Under the pieces are notes generated by a model. It made no database searches. It saw only the letters and a list, made by a program, of their open reading frames with translations, and was not told the origin of the DNA. Both the position numbers and the translations under genes were made by a program. Positions 1 through 38,400 of a DNA stretch of 64,000 nucleotides are shown here, one piece after another. This DNA comes from Podarcis raffonei (lineage: Eukaryota > Chordata > Lepidosauria > Squamata > Lacertidae), in the NCBI RefSeq assembly GCF_027172205.1, contig NC_070605.1, forward strand, positions 41,999,804 through 42,063,803, given 5' to 3'. The stretch's first letter is position 1; each line of letters starts with the position of its first letter.

Positions 1-658
1 CTATTCAGTAGTAAATTCAATGGAAATTAATCTCATGTAAGTGTGTAAACTTAAAACATTCTTAACAACCTTTACATGAATAATAGCAGAAGCATAGACT
101 CTGTTTTCATTTTCTTATTAGTAGGTTGTTAGTAACTGTGTGTTGTTACCTTTCAGTTTTCCCTGAGGAAAAACAGATTTTTAAAGCTCAAGAGCAATTG
201 GGGACAAATTTAAAACCTATTTTCAATAAGTAGTTTTCTTCTCAGGTGCAAGATAAGCAAAAATGATGAAAAGGCCAAAAAAAGGGGTGGTGCCCAGGAG
301 CAAACTATATAGGGTGGAAGATGGTTGACTACAGATGCCTGAACTTATATAGTACATAATATTACAAACAAGACACCAGAAGCAATCACAACCAACTCCT
401 GATACATATATAACATAGCTGAAAGTTTTAGTGATCACACACAAATACACACACACTAGTAACTATCACTGGACAACACAACCCAATCTATAATTTTAGG
501 AAGTGCAGCTCTGCAAAGAAAGGAAGCCTCTTCTGTCTTAGTAAAGCTCCTGATATGATGCCAATAGAAGACTTGAGGTTGCCACACAGAACCCAGTCTT
601 GTTGGTATCATTGCTCCAAGGCAATTCTCTAAGCTGAGCTTTATCTTCTGCACCAATA

Positions 659-908
659 CAGTCGTACCTTGGTTTTCGAACAGCTTAGTTCTTGAGCGTT
701 TTTGTTCCTGAACGTCGCAAACCTAGAAGTGACTGTTCCGGTTTGCGAACTATTTTTGGAAGCCGAACGTCCAACGGGGCTTATGGGACTTCCAATTGGC
801 TGCAGGAGCTTCCTGCAGCCAATCAGAAGCCGCGCTTTGGTTTCTGAACGTTTTGGAAGTCGAATGGACTTCCGGAATGGATTCTGTTCGACTTCCAAGG
901 TACGACTG
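659..908. mobile_element. TA-flanked MITE, CAGTCGTACC family (Tc1/mariner or Tigger-like)
   Basis: The terminal inverted repeats are perfect over 14 bp (CAGTCGTACCTTGG at 659-672, its complement at 895-908). TA dinucleotides flank both ends (657-658 and 909-910). The interior is palindromic and has no transposase. Family is assigned by TIR and TA duplication only. Confidence 0.85.
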
Positions 909-1034
909 TACATTGTTTATAAAGTAATTGCAAGTAGTTCTGAAATGGTAGCTCTAGTCCACTGGTTGTGATTTGCACCAGAAGCTTTGTCTCTCTTTTT
1001 GCAAAACCATGTCCTTAAGACAAAAGTACTGAGC

Positions 1035-1205
1035 ACAGATGCCAACTCCCTGGGGCCCTGGGTGCCCGAGCACCCACAAAATTCCCCATGAAGGGGCCGG
1101 GCATCCACAAATTTCCATGCCAGGGCCATGCATGCTGCATGGCATCCACAGCCCCGGGCACCAATGGTCATGGGGCCAAGCTGGCACTTCTGGTACCGAG
1201 TACAT
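1035..1205. repeat. GC-rich unclassified block
   Basis: CCCTGGGGCCCTGGGTGCCC, GAGCACCCACAAAATTCCCC and repeated GGGCATCCACAAA-type phrases form a GC-rich patch in an AT-rich intron, with short internal near-repeats. Possibly a decayed DNA transposon. Confidence 0.35.
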
Positions 1206-3000
1206 GTAAATGATGGTGAGTATATACCGTTCACAGAATTGCAATGCAGTGTAACATAAGTTGCATTGCTATCTTATCAATCTGCAAGTCAGCAAAACCT
1301 GCATAGCTGCAACCTGCACTAATCAGCTCCCAAATCTATAGAGAAAACTGATGGCTGTACTTCCATTTCCAAAATCATAGGATCCAAGTATGAATTACTC
1401 TAATCAAACATATCCAAAATGTATCTATATTTCTTCTACAATAGGACATTGCACAAGTAATCCAGTCTCAGGTAGACCAGTGATTTGAGAGAGAAAATGT
1501 GATTTACAATCAGTTTTAGTCAAATATATTAAATTCACCTCAACTACAAACCTGTATAAGTGAGGGAGTGGTAAAGTTAAGATCACACATACAAAGAACT
1601 GAGAACAAATTATTCAAAATAATTCCAATGTAAGGCAATAAAGCAGCAATCCTATATGAACTTTCAGGGAAGCCAATCCCCCAGAATTCAATGGGTCTTA
1701 TTTCTGAGTACATACACTTGAAAACATATCACCTAACTACTTGCATATATTCCTAGTGTGTAGGTATAAGGCTCAGTGGGGTGTGCAGCAAGCTTTAAGA
1801 TCACAAATGTTTCACCATCAAGCCTAAATGCGTTAAAATCTTTGAGCTACATAAAAATCTACACATGTTGCATAAAAATCTACATAATCTGCCCATAGCC
1901 ATTTTGTAGCACACAGTTGCATGAAGTGGGTCTACTTATATTACAATTTCAAGCATTTAGCCTTTTAAACTTCAGCTTCTGCATATGGTATAAGACAGGA
2001 AGAGCCAAAACTTGCTTCTACACATATAAAATCTACATGCAGAGGCAGAGTATGAACCAGATCTCTCTGTTTTGGATGTGAATGTTTATAAAGATCAAGT
2101 GGAGTTTTACTTCTCAAGTTTATTACAAACAATTATGCCTCATGATCCCTTAATATGTCTATTTAAAATGTTTACCACCAGCTACTAAAAAAAGTACAAA
2201 TTATGAGGAACAGAACTGAGAAACTTCCCTTTGCCATGCATCAGCATTTTAACACAATAGAAACAGTTTACCAATTAGCAAGTATTGTGGCAGTGCAGTT
2301 TGACTGGGGGGAGGATAACTTTGATCAGGAATATGGTTGATACCCCTCAAAATGGAAGTCACCCTGTTCTACAGTAATGTCATCTATCCTAAACTGAGGT
2401 ATGTGTCACAGCCAAGGGTAACAGGAAGCCAAGATGCATCATTCCCACACATAAATATGGCAAAATTATTTTCAGCTAAGGTCATTTTAGCACCCAAAGC
2501 AAAATTAAAAAAAGCCCCAACAAGAGTCTATAGAAATCAAAATAACTTCATCTGAAAAGGGGCCTCTTTCTCCTAGCTGATGTGAAAGAGCTGCTTAAAA
2601 TGCCACTTCATTTCAGGTTTGTGAGGAGGGCAAAGCATGGGATTTGAAACCAAAGTTAAACATTGGTGAGTGCTAGGGTTAGTTTTCTTTCAGTGCATCA
2701 GGCTGGAATAGGAAGCCCTTAACTCTACAACTTTGCATAGTGAAGCAGTCGATCTTATGGATCAGATATTATTCAAACAGGAACTATACTTAACAAAATT
2801 GTTACAGAAGTAAGGAGATATTCAGCCAAGTATTAGTTACTTTGGAGCACTGTGATGAATGAACACCACCAAATGCAAAGAACACGCAAGAAGCAACTGC
2901 ATTCACTCTCTTGTTCTTGAGGGGAAGCATCTCAGCAAACAATAGCAGCACAAACTATGTAACTACACCAGCTGCTTAATAAACCTTGACAAATGACAAC
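1206..3000. other. DCAF6 intron, nothing recognised
   Basis: AT-rich sequence downstream of the cassette exon. No exon of the downstream DCAF6 linker (the DNNNEKLSPK region in human) was found here, so the next exon lies before position 1. Likewise 1-656 shows nothing. Confidence 0.6.
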
Positions 3001-3168
3001 CTGTAGGCTGAGGGTCCTGTGGGGATCCCTTAGGGGAAGACTGATCAGAGCTGGAGGACTGTTGTGCTGAACCCTCAGCTAGCTCTCGCTGTCTCTGCTG
3101 TTCAGCCTTCTTAAGCCTCAGCCGCTGCAGGCCCCTACGGAGTATAGCTAACTCAGGCGCCATTAATT
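3001..3168 (-). CDS. DCAF6: candidate alternative (cassette) exon of DCAF6, 56 codons, phase 1-1
   Basis: After a T-rich tract ending CTGTCTGTCAG, an open segment joins exon 10 in frame: its last base plus AA gives Glu. It reads ELMAPELAILRRGLQRLRLK, then KAEQQRQRELAEGSAQQSSSS and SDQSSPKGSPQDPQPT. A possible donor ACAG/GTTGTC leaves exactly 168 nt, so including or skipping it keeps the frame. The encoded peptide is a basic, probably helical stretch followed by a Ser/Gln-rich tail. Mammalian DCAF6 has isoforms that differ by insertions in this linker, but I cannot confirm that this exon corresponds to one. The donor is weak; an alternative is that it is a terminal exon ending at a stop about 40 nt further on. 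Confidence 0.55.
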
Positions 3169-4053
3169 CTGACAGACAGGAAAAAAAGGGTGTAAAAAGA
3201 AACAGGCATAGAACATAGGATAAAAAGAACATAAAGACTAAAGAGCAAGGTAATAGATATTGAGTAGAGAAATAAAAGCAGCAAACGTTTTGTTTAAAAG
3301 CAAACTACTAATATTCAGAAGGAAAATAAAATGTGTTTTATTGGTTATTTCCTTTCTAAATTATAGGAATTATGAAGCTCATTATTCATGCTTCATTGTC
3401 TCCAACTATTACCCAATTATTTAGCCATTTAAGTAAAGAATAATGTACCAAAAAAGCATGATGATATGAAACACATACATATGGAGCTTTCCTAGAGTAT
3501 CCTTTGTGCAATAGATGACACTTTCTCTTAAAAGTTTTCTTTTGCATTACACATCATGGTATTAGGAAGAAGAGAGAACTGAAGCGTGACTAGCACAGTT
3601 CTTAAAAAGTGACTCTTCCCACCAGATTCTGTTTTTAAATCCTAATGCAAAATTTTCATAAGTAATGCAGCCACATGTTCCCTATTTATGAGTAATTTTT
3701 TTGTAGCAAATAGAGAAGGTATGTGATAAAATACAGTTGAGACTGGGAAGTAACCTTAAGACCAATACAGTACTGAAATAAGAAACTTATCTCATACTTT
3801 TTTCCCCAATACAGAGAGAGAAGCTTGATGTAGAAAGATTTGTGTATATTGTAATAAGGGAAAGAGTGACATTATTTTTTTCATAATGCAGATACTCAGA
3901 ATGGACAACTTCTGCATAGATCAGCAGTCCAATCTCCCCTTGTGTTATTCTACACATGTTACAATACATTTTAAAAAATTACATGGAGACTATCTCAGCA
4001 TAGGGGGAAAATAATGTATAAAGTGTTTCAAAGGCAGACAAATATTGGATAAA

Positions 4054-4256
4054 TTATTGGAAAGCACTTCTGCTCACATAAGCTGGGGCACTTGATTCTG
4101 GCAGATTCTCCTCCCTTCAACTAATGCATTCCTCTGAGACATACACCATTCTGTTCAGGAGGATCCCTCAGCACTTAGAAGGGTCCTCCTCACCGAGGGA
4201 GCAGTCAGCAAAAATCGGGTGCCCTAACTTATGTAAGCAGAAGTGTTTTCCAATAA
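4054..4256. mobile_element. foldback MITE with about 42-bp inverted ends
   Basis: The left end begins TTATTGGAAAGCACTTCTGC; the reverse complement of the right end begins TTATTGGAAAACACTTCTGC. About 36 of the first 42 bases agree. No target duplication could be fixed, so the superfamily is open. Non-coding. Confidence 0.75.
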
Positions 4257-4734
4257 GGCAAAGGCACTATTTGATGCAGCCCAATGTTTGAAATGATTCT
4301 TTGAGAAGTGAGAAACTTGTGGTTACCAAAGTCTACTAAAAAGAAGCAGCAGCATTTTTGCTGAAATGGCTAACTCTGCTGAAATGGTCAACAGATTAAA
4401 AATGGATAAGAACAGGAACTACAAGCACAGGTGGAGAAAAAATAGTGAGTTCCCCTTTAAAATTACTGATCTTAATAATATTTTCATAGGTAGGGAAGAT
4501 CAGCTGGTGTTTGACTTAATGTAGGCATATAGATATCTTTGCATATTTACTATTAATTAGATCAGTCTGTTTCATAACCAAGCTTACAAAACTCTAATGG
4601 TCTCTGAGTAACAGCTCATTTAAGCTGTAATGGTAGGAAATTAATTTTAAACTGGTTTTAATACTTAACTTGTTTAGACTATTTAGCCTAAAGAAAAGTT
4701 TGGCTGTAACAGCCACAACACAGTAAAATACAAT

Positions 4735-4758
4735 ATTATTATTATTATTATTATTATT
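4735..4758. repeat. (ATT)n microsatellite
   Basis: Eight ATT units in a DCAF6 intron. Confidence 0.95.
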
Positions 4759-4759
4759 G

Positions 4760-6504
4760 TGATCTAATTGTTTGGATGATTTGATTTTTCATGACAGAAT
4801 AAAGCGTCTCAAGAAACATGCATGCACAACCCCATAATGCATAGCATGGGAAAAGGAAAGTCATGAAAGTTCCCCAATGACAGTAATGCCATCTGCAAAT
4901 GGAATAAGCTAAGGAAAAATTGTATTCTCTCTGTTGAGTTACATTACCTGGTTCACATAGCAACTCTGCCAGAGACAGCAGCTTAGCTCACAAGCAACAA
5001 TAAAACATAGTTCAGCACTACATGAATGAGCCTAAGGAAAACATTTTTGTGTTCCCCTCATACCCCTTCTTGTCTGACAGGAGGACATTGTCAAAGTTTA
5101 GCTTTACTTTTAAGGAATCTCTGCTCTGCTATGCATTTGAACCAGAGGTCCTGCTTTAAACCAAACTCTGGTCAGTTTCACAGTGTGGTAAGAATTTATT
5201 TCTACACCACTTGTTCATTACCCAGGTAAGGGAACAGCTTTTAAACAAAACATGGAACCAAGTGAATTACATCAAGCTCCCCCAGATCCAGTTAGGGACC
5301 TGGACCACTTTATTAGATACTATTGCAATAGGACAGAGCTCAACTTAACGTGGTTGTTCTAGCCACTTAAGAAGAAGGTCTGCCACAAGGAGCATCAGAA
5401 CAAGGGTTTCATAGGCACAGCACACAAAGAGTCATAAACATCAAAACATTCCAAAACAACCTTCTACATACAACAAGAAAGGTTACAGGTCATGAGAGGC
5501 ATTGGCTCCATACCGTTAACTTCACCCCCACAATTACCTTGGGGTGTCCTTAACTGCTCTGGCCATTTGGGTCTCAAATGTCCTACATTATCACTGTTTC
5601 CTTAGCAATCAGGACTAGACAGGGTTGTTGACATTCCTGTCCCTATCTCTTCCTCGGAACCTTTCAAGCAGATGCCAGATTTCACCCTGGTGCTAACTCA
5701 AAACAAATATAACAAAACATCCTTCATGATCATTTGTGCCATTTTCAGGGTCAGATTGGAAAGGAATGCAGCGTAGGAGTCATAAAATGCAGGCAACACA
5801 AAATCAAGCCGAATACATTCTAGCCAAAGGTTCAATAAAATTAATATTGGAACATTTTAAATATCAAAATCTACACCCTTGGTCTCTTAATTCTTACATC
5901 AATAGTAAGCCAACTTCAAACTAAGGGTTATGAAACTGGCTTACTAAACAAGCGAGAGTTGATGTCTCTGGTTTGAACATAATGCTATGCAGAGATTTCC
6001 TAAAACTGAACTCTTGCAATGATTCATTCTTGTCCATGCAGTATGAAGTAAGTGGAGAGTGTTCAATCCTTTGCTTGCGTTTGTTCAGACTCATCCATGC
6101 AGCATTATACTATGGTTCAATGTTACAAGCAAACACAATGTATAGCACAGAGGTACTAACTCCTCTGGAACACAAACGTTGTAACCAGATTCACTTAGGA
6201 GAATAATAGCTACTTTCTCAACAGACAGTAATTTAACTTTGTAAAAGTCTCAACATTTACAAATCTGATAACTATCTGGAGTAACTCCATATTATAGCTG
6301 AACAAGCATTATTTTAAAGTCATAAAGGACTGCTATGCATGAGCATGCAAAGCAGTTTGAGAGAAAAGTAAACATAAGAGAAAACAATTCTATAATCCAT
6401 TTGCTATAGCAATTATTTTTTACATATTTATTTATAAACATTTTTCCTCTGAAAGATCTAAAGACCTAGGGTCAGGATTCAAAGAACCACAAAACTAGCA
6501 TTGT
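4760..6504. other. DCAF6 intron, nothing recognised
   Basis: No conserved coding frame, RNA gene or clear repeat was seen. The same holds for 3169-4053, 6911-8007 and 8254-8944. Confidence 0.55.
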
Positions 6505-6910
6505 TGTTGTTGTTATGTAATCAAATTTGCATGCTACCCTTCATCTAAAAATCATGGGGCAGTTCATAACATATAAATATAAAATGAGAACACAAAATAC
6601 ATAATAAAACAAAAACAAACCAATATTTCCCCATATCACAAACACATTTAAAAGGTCATAGAATATTAATCAGCCAAAGATGTGGTTATAGAAAACATTT
6701 TCACCTGGTGCCTGAAGATATTAATGAAGGCACCAGGCAAACCTCCCTGAGAAGAGAATTCCACTAACAGGGAGCAGAAAAGGTCCATTCTCATGTTGCC
6801 ACCCTCCAGACCTCTCATGGAGGAGGCACTCAGTTGAGCAGTAGCCAGCAATTGGATCGACTTGAAAATGCCAGTGCGACTAAGGATGCAATATATTTGA
6901 GGAATGTGGG
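6505..6910 (-). mobile_element. LINE 3' UTR-like fragment (probably L2 clade)
   Basis: It begins with a GTT run and carries GAAGGCACCAGGCAAACCTC and TGAGAAGAGAATTCCACTAA, also present at about 31035-31075. This is the shape of decayed reptile LINE 3' regions. No RT motif survives. Confidence 0.55.
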
Positions 6911-8009
6911 AACAATGGAGCATGACTCTTAACAGGCCTCCTAACGTTCATTAGCCTTTGCCCAGCTTATTAAATGAAAACTTTTACTTGATCTCTCAGT
7001 TTCATTCCTGAAAATTACAGGGCTTCAGGCAGTGGAAGGGTTTCAATATATGAATTTGATGGCATCTTCATACATGACATTTTTTTCCCCGCACAAAAAT
7101 ACCCCATGTACAGTAGTTTTCAAACACAATTGTACAGCTTCCCTTATACTGCGCTGCACTGCATATAGGATAGAAAAGCCTACATCATCTTTCTGTCCTG
7201 AAAGCGGCTTCCAACAAATTGACACAATTTACAGTTAAACCAATCCAAAACATTAAACAATGGAATGACATTGTAAAACAGAATGTAAAGTGTGAAGCAG
7301 CCTAACAAAATGAGCATAATTCCACTACTATTCCTCTTGGTATGTCCTCTGAAGCAAAACTTGCAGTTCTGAAGTCCATTTCCCTATAGTACTTACTTTA
7401 GAAGCCTCATTTCTTTCCCATTCTCTATAACTGTACTTGGTAAAGTTGCAAGTTTTTGTCTGAAAAAGTGTATTCTGACAACAGCACAGAGAGACTGAGA
7501 AAGGAAGCCAAGGCTTATGTTGGAAGGAGAAGTTCCCAACAATCCAAATAGCAAAGCTACCAAATTCTGTACACATGCCACTCCATTTCTGAAGGGAAAT
7601 AGGTCTACTGTGAGCTCTTGCTTTTTGATAAATGAGAAACTGTATCTCCTACTGCTAAAGGATATGGCCATCAGAGCACAGATAAGTTGGCACACATCTA
7701 TAGGTAGAAAAGCCCAATTCAAGTATGTATAAGAGATGCAGGGGGCCTGGACAGTGCTTTCTATTTATATCACGGCAGCAAACATATAAAACTGCATGAA
7801 CACAGATGCAGAAGTGATACAAAATGAAGTGCTATTATAACCAAAATCTCTAGGATTACGTGTTGTTTAATTTTTGCCTATGTTGTGTTTACCGCAATTA
7901 AAGAGATAACAATTGTTGGAAAGGTTACTTAACATAACTGTGCAAACTGCAGTGATCAAGAACCCAAAGAACAGCACAATTAGCTGCATGTGTCAAAGGA
8001 GTCTTTATA

Positions 8010-8251
8010 CAGTGGTACCTCCGGTTACAAACTTAATTCATTCTGGACGTCCATTCTTAACCCGAAACCATTCTTAACATGAGGCGCACTTTCACTAATG
8101 GGGCCTCCCACTGCTGCTGCGCCACCAGCACGTGACTTCTGCTCGCATCCCAGGACAAAGTTCGCTACCAGGAGCGCCTACTTCCAGGTTTGCAGAGCTC
8201 GTTACCCGAAGCGTTCGTAAGGAAGATGGTACGTAACCCGAGGTTCCACTG
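8010..8251. mobile_element. TA-flanked MITE, CAGTGGTACC type
   Basis: It starts CAGTGGTACCTCCGGTTAC and ends GAGGTTCCACTG, with TA at 8008-8009 and 8252-8253. The TIRs are about 11/12 identical at the tip. It is related to the elements at 659 and 12871. Non-coding. Confidence 0.85.
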
Positions 8252-8944
8252 TACTCATGTTTCTTCAACAGTAAACCCGACGCCACAAAGGAAGCAACTT
8301 TTGAAAAAGATGAATCTTTCAAAAGCAGTATGTGATATGGCAAATCCAAGCCCTTGAGCACATTTTTGGAGCCCACCAAAAGTTTCTAGTCTTGCTAGTT
8401 TAAGTTATAAAATGGAGTTACTTCAGCTTTAATACATTACCTGTGCAAAAAAAATCTTATTTCTAGTCAAAGCAACTATAGTCAGAATAATTTAATAGTT
8501 AAGTCCCAGATGGCTGGGGAAACTGTCAACCAAATAGGATGCAATTCAGGAAAGGTTCCTGTAATATTCAAAAATGTTAAAATGCTGGGGGAGAGCCCTG
8601 ATGATAGATGACAGAGAACTAGGTATTTTGTTTCATGCCATTTGGGAGGCAGATCACAACAGATAACTGACTGTGTTGTAGCAAGTTACAGCCAAACTCC
8701 AACATCACAGAGCTTTGAGTGAAGGGCTATTTAAAATAATAGTAGTCTTTATACAACTAAATGATTAGTCACTCCACCTGAGTGTCTTCTTTCCTCGACT
8801 ACATATATTCCTCGACTACCACATACACAACTTAGTTGATTATTGGTATAATAAATCCACATTCCATAATTCCACACATTCAACAAACCTATATAGATGA
8901 GATACTTAAAGTGTTCAAAGAGGGAAACTTTAATTCCAACATAC

Positions 8945-34473
<25,529 letters not shown>

Positions 34474-35384
34474 GGCACCGCGCGCTGACCAGGGGGATCC
34501 GACTCGCCGCCGCCGCCGCCAGCGACATCAGTCGCTGCCGCTTGCTGAGGCCGCCCCCTCCCCCGCCTTCACCATGGAGACCCGCGTGCGCGCTTTACGC
34601 GCGCGTAACCACCACCACCACCCCACCGCTCAACAACAATATCACCCCTGTCGGGCGCCAGCAACGGCAGCCTAAGCCCCTCCCCTCGCTGCTCCTCTGC
34701 TCCTCCCACATCCAGGGATCCGCTCGCAAAGGATATCGCGAGAATTCACCCGGCCCCTCGTCCTACCGCCGCTCACGGTCACAAAAATGGCCATTGAGAC
34801 GTCCGTGTCGCTGTTTAGCGGTCACCCCTCAGTACAGGTCTGGACTCCGGGAGAAAGCCGCCTTATCGGCTTTTCTTACGCTTTCTGTACACGGGCTGCT
34901 CAAAGATGTCTAAGCAGGGGAGTTAAAAGGGCAACAACCACCACCCTTAACGAGCCTTTTCAAAACAAAACCCATCCTGGGTGAGGGCAAAGGAACATTG
35001 AAGGCGGACATGTTTGTTTTGGGAGCCAGGTCGCCGAAAGCTTTGCTTGAATCGTCATCAGTCATCGTCCGCCGCTCATACCGTCATAAAAAGAGGACGC
35101 CAATTGACCGCAAGAATGTCATCAACGTCGGGTGGCAAAGCCGGTAATGGCGTAGCTAGCCAATAACGCGAAAGCCAGCTGTTTAAGCCCCGCCTCTTGC
35201 TCCGTCCGTGGACAAATCGGAATCAGGAACAGCGGCTCGCCCCACCACCTGCTTCTGTTCGTGAGGAGGGGTTGTGGGTTTTTGTGTTTTCCCCCCTCCT
35301 CTGCTCAGACGGAGGAGAAGGAGGACGACGACGACAGGTCGAGCGGGGGCTTCGTTGCATTAGCCGCTGTCACCCGCACACAGA
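34474..35384. promoter_or_regulatory. CpG-rich bidirectional promoter between DCAF6 and MPC2
   Basis: The two start codons are 911 bp apart, head to head. CpG density rises sharply from about 34000 to 35480, unlike the AT-rich flanks. Visible promoter-type motifs are: TCGCGAGA at 34736-34743 (the core of the palindromic element common in divergent housekeeping promoters); a YY1-like AAAATGGCC at 34784-34792; CCAAT boxes at 35100-35104 and 35160-35164; and alternating CG-rich sequence near 34585-34605 that could bind NRF1. No TATA box is obvious for either gene. The transcription starts cannot be read from the sequence. Shared control of a mitochondrial carrier and a ubiquitin-ligase receptor is inferred from layout only. 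Confidence 0.85.
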
Positions 35385-35490
35385 ATGGCGGCCGCCGCCG
35401 CAGGGTTTCGTGCCTCTTACCACCGGTTCCTGGACCGAATCGAGCTCATGTTGCCGCCCCGGCTGCGTCCCTTGTACAACCACCCGGCAG
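35385..35490 (+). CDS. MPC2: MPC2 exon 1
   Basis: ATG is in a good context (cagaATGg) and opens MAAAAAGFRASYHRFLDRIE. There are 35 codons plus one base before GTATTT. An Ala run from GC-rich repeats replaces the mammalian SAAGARG. Intron 1 is about 4.8 kb. Confidence 0.96.
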
Positions 35491-38400
35491 GTATTTGAGG
35501 GGAGGAGGAGATAGGGGAGGTCGTTTCCTTGCTCATCAGCTGGGGATAACTCGTGAAATGGTGTATGTGAAAGTGTGTTCGTGTGTCTGAGTGAGAGAGA
35601 ACACTTATTTGTGAAAACAAATAATATATGCGTGGAAACAAAACAGAGCCCCCTCCCACCCTCCAGTGCCTCAGTTCCCCGCTTATAAACCTGGAGAGGC
35701 CACCCTAGTATAGTGAAAAATGTGCGCTTGTGTTGTATCTGGTCATTCTGCTCGCTCCAGACCAGGGACTGGAGTTCATCTCCCCATGGCCGTTGGCCTT
35801 GGACCAGTTGCCATCTCTCATACTGGCCTACCTCACAGGATTATGGAGAGTAGGAAAAGGCCACGGTGGGGACAGAATTCTTTGGCAAAAGAGTGGGGTA
35901 GAAATAAAATTTAAAAGCCCCAGGTCAAGAGTTGGTTAGTACTTGGAGACATGGCAAAGTAGATGGTTTAGTCTCTGTCCTTGAGAACTCCTGCAAGGTG
36001 GTAGCATTTCTTCCATGGTGATGGGCAGGCAAGCTTTGTGGAGGTCTGAGTTGCAGTTTTTTGGCCGCCTTTGTGCAGCCTGAGACCAGGCCTTCTATGC
36101 TTCTGCTTCCTGCAGGTTAATTGTTATTGTCTTTAACAAAGGCTGCATAGAAGTCAAAGTTCTGTTTGCCCTCTTTGACACAGATGCTTCTGGGAAAACA
36201 AACTTTTATTTCACTGGGAATGGTGAGAGAGATTTATTATGGCGACCAGATGCAAAGAGAAATTGTCATGTAGGGGTAAGAGAAGCTGCACCTGCTGAAA
36301 GTCCTCTTTCTCTGCTGTTATTTAAAATTCAAGATGCCTGTCCTTCATTGAAGCAGGTCAGCTTAGAGGATAAAGTTGGGGCTTTCCTACATGGCATGGG
36401 TCAATCTTGCAACTGTCTGCTCCTTTAAAAGATTATTTTCTTGTGAAGGGATGCTGCTTAGTCAGATTGCCCCAGCTCCTCAAAAACTTGCATGTTCAGA
36501 AAGGATTCCCTGCAGTTCTGTTGCTTAGGGCCCACTAAAATCCAGAGGTGGCCTTAATGGTTGCCTAACCGCAGAAATTATACAGTAGGTCCTAGAAAGG
36601 TAGCCGACTACTTTACTCCCACACACGTTGAAAGAAAATTAGTGAGTTATAGGAAGTAATCCCCCCCACACACACACACCATCCCTCATTTATCATATTG
36701 TCAGGAGATTCTCTTCTGTTCATTCAAGGGGCTTTTGAAATATAGGTTTTTGGTGGAAACTGCCATTAGGTTTTTCTTTCTCAAAACTTCCTAAAACATT
36801 GTGATTCTTGGTGGCTGTCAGCAACCATACAACAACATAACTGGATAGCAAAATAGTCTAAAAATTAGGAAACTGGTAGACTTGATTACAAATTCCTACT
36901 CTGATGTTGACTTTTCCTCTAGACTGAATTTAACCATAAACACCCTTTGATTTACTTACTGGGGAAAGTACTGGTATTATCTTATCATTACTTATAATCC
37001 ATTTTTAAACATGCAGCTCTTTTATCTTTCCTTTTTTATCTGCAACTGGCTTCTTTGGCTTCACTATCTCTCCAGTGTGAAATCTTTAAAGGTTTCATTT
37101 GTGGATGGCCTTTGTAAAAAGACAAAAATCAATTACGGTAACAAGATTATTTCTTCCTTTGCCACTCTTTAGTGCAAGCCAGTTTGTGGTGTTTGGACAG
37201 AGGAATCACTTTTCATAAGATTTTCTGGTAGTTGCAAAAGCTAACCTTATCTATACATCAGTAACTGCATTACTTAATTGTGGATGTAAATTCTCTGTGC
37301 AGAACATAACATGTTCCTGCATTATGCTACTTTTTAGTCTCAACTTTTATTGGGAGACTTGTATTCAGTAAAGTACTATGCCTGTTACACAAATGAAAAA
37401 TACCAAAGAGCATGAAAGGTGATCCAACTGATACCAAAGGCCTGATGGCAGAAACATTTATTTCTTGTGAAAGAAGCTTGCAGAAGGAATAAACCACTGT
37501 CAGGGAAGTGTGAATACAAATACTGAATTATAGTAGTGCAAAACGTGTCATATTGTACTTTAAAATTGAAGTTGGGACTCTGCTTCACATTTATGCAAAT
37601 TTAAAATTAGTTTTGCATGTCATGACTTTAGTATAGTCCCTGACTTTAGATTGAACACTATCTGATTCAGCGTTTGCTCTGGATTCTGTAGGTAGCAAAT
37701 TACAGTGCTGCTCTAACTTACTCAATAGTGCTGAGGATTACTGACATAATGTTTGTGAAATATACCTTATGAGCAGTTCATATATTTGCTGTATTATTAA
37801 GGCTCTGAGGTAAAGTCAAGCAATGAAAGGAATACACTAAATTGTCGTCAGGTGTTGCAGATGCCTTTCCTCACAATGTCATCTTCACTTTCTGGAAAGG
37901 GGGATTCATGGAATAATAGTTTACTGTCCACATGTAGGAAAAGGTTTATTCCAAAAAGCATTTCTTCAAGAGCTTCTGACAAATGTTGGCTCATTTTTAA
38001 AGGAAAGGTTTTGACTAAATATGTGGCTTAGTTTCATACCTGTTGAACTGAGTGCCCAAGTTTGAACTGCTGTTGGCATTCAGGCATATTTTCCAAATCT
38101 GCGTCATGTCCATGGTGAAGGTCAGTTTGATGGCCTAATTTGATAAGTGACATTTTACCTAGAATACAAGCTGCAGTAGCTGAGGAAAATCCTGTCACAT
38201 CAGGTTTGTGAAACACCCTAATTATCTATACTTGTTTCAGTACTTTTTCTGTCTTTCACAATAGTTTGTCAGTCTTGCTAAAGAACATGACAAGTTCTGA
38301 AAAGTAGCCATCTCTGCTTTTCGTGACTGTTGCTATGCAATAGAAAGTTGGTGTTGGCAGCAGTACCACATGACTTGGAGCTTTCCATTTGTTCTTTGTG

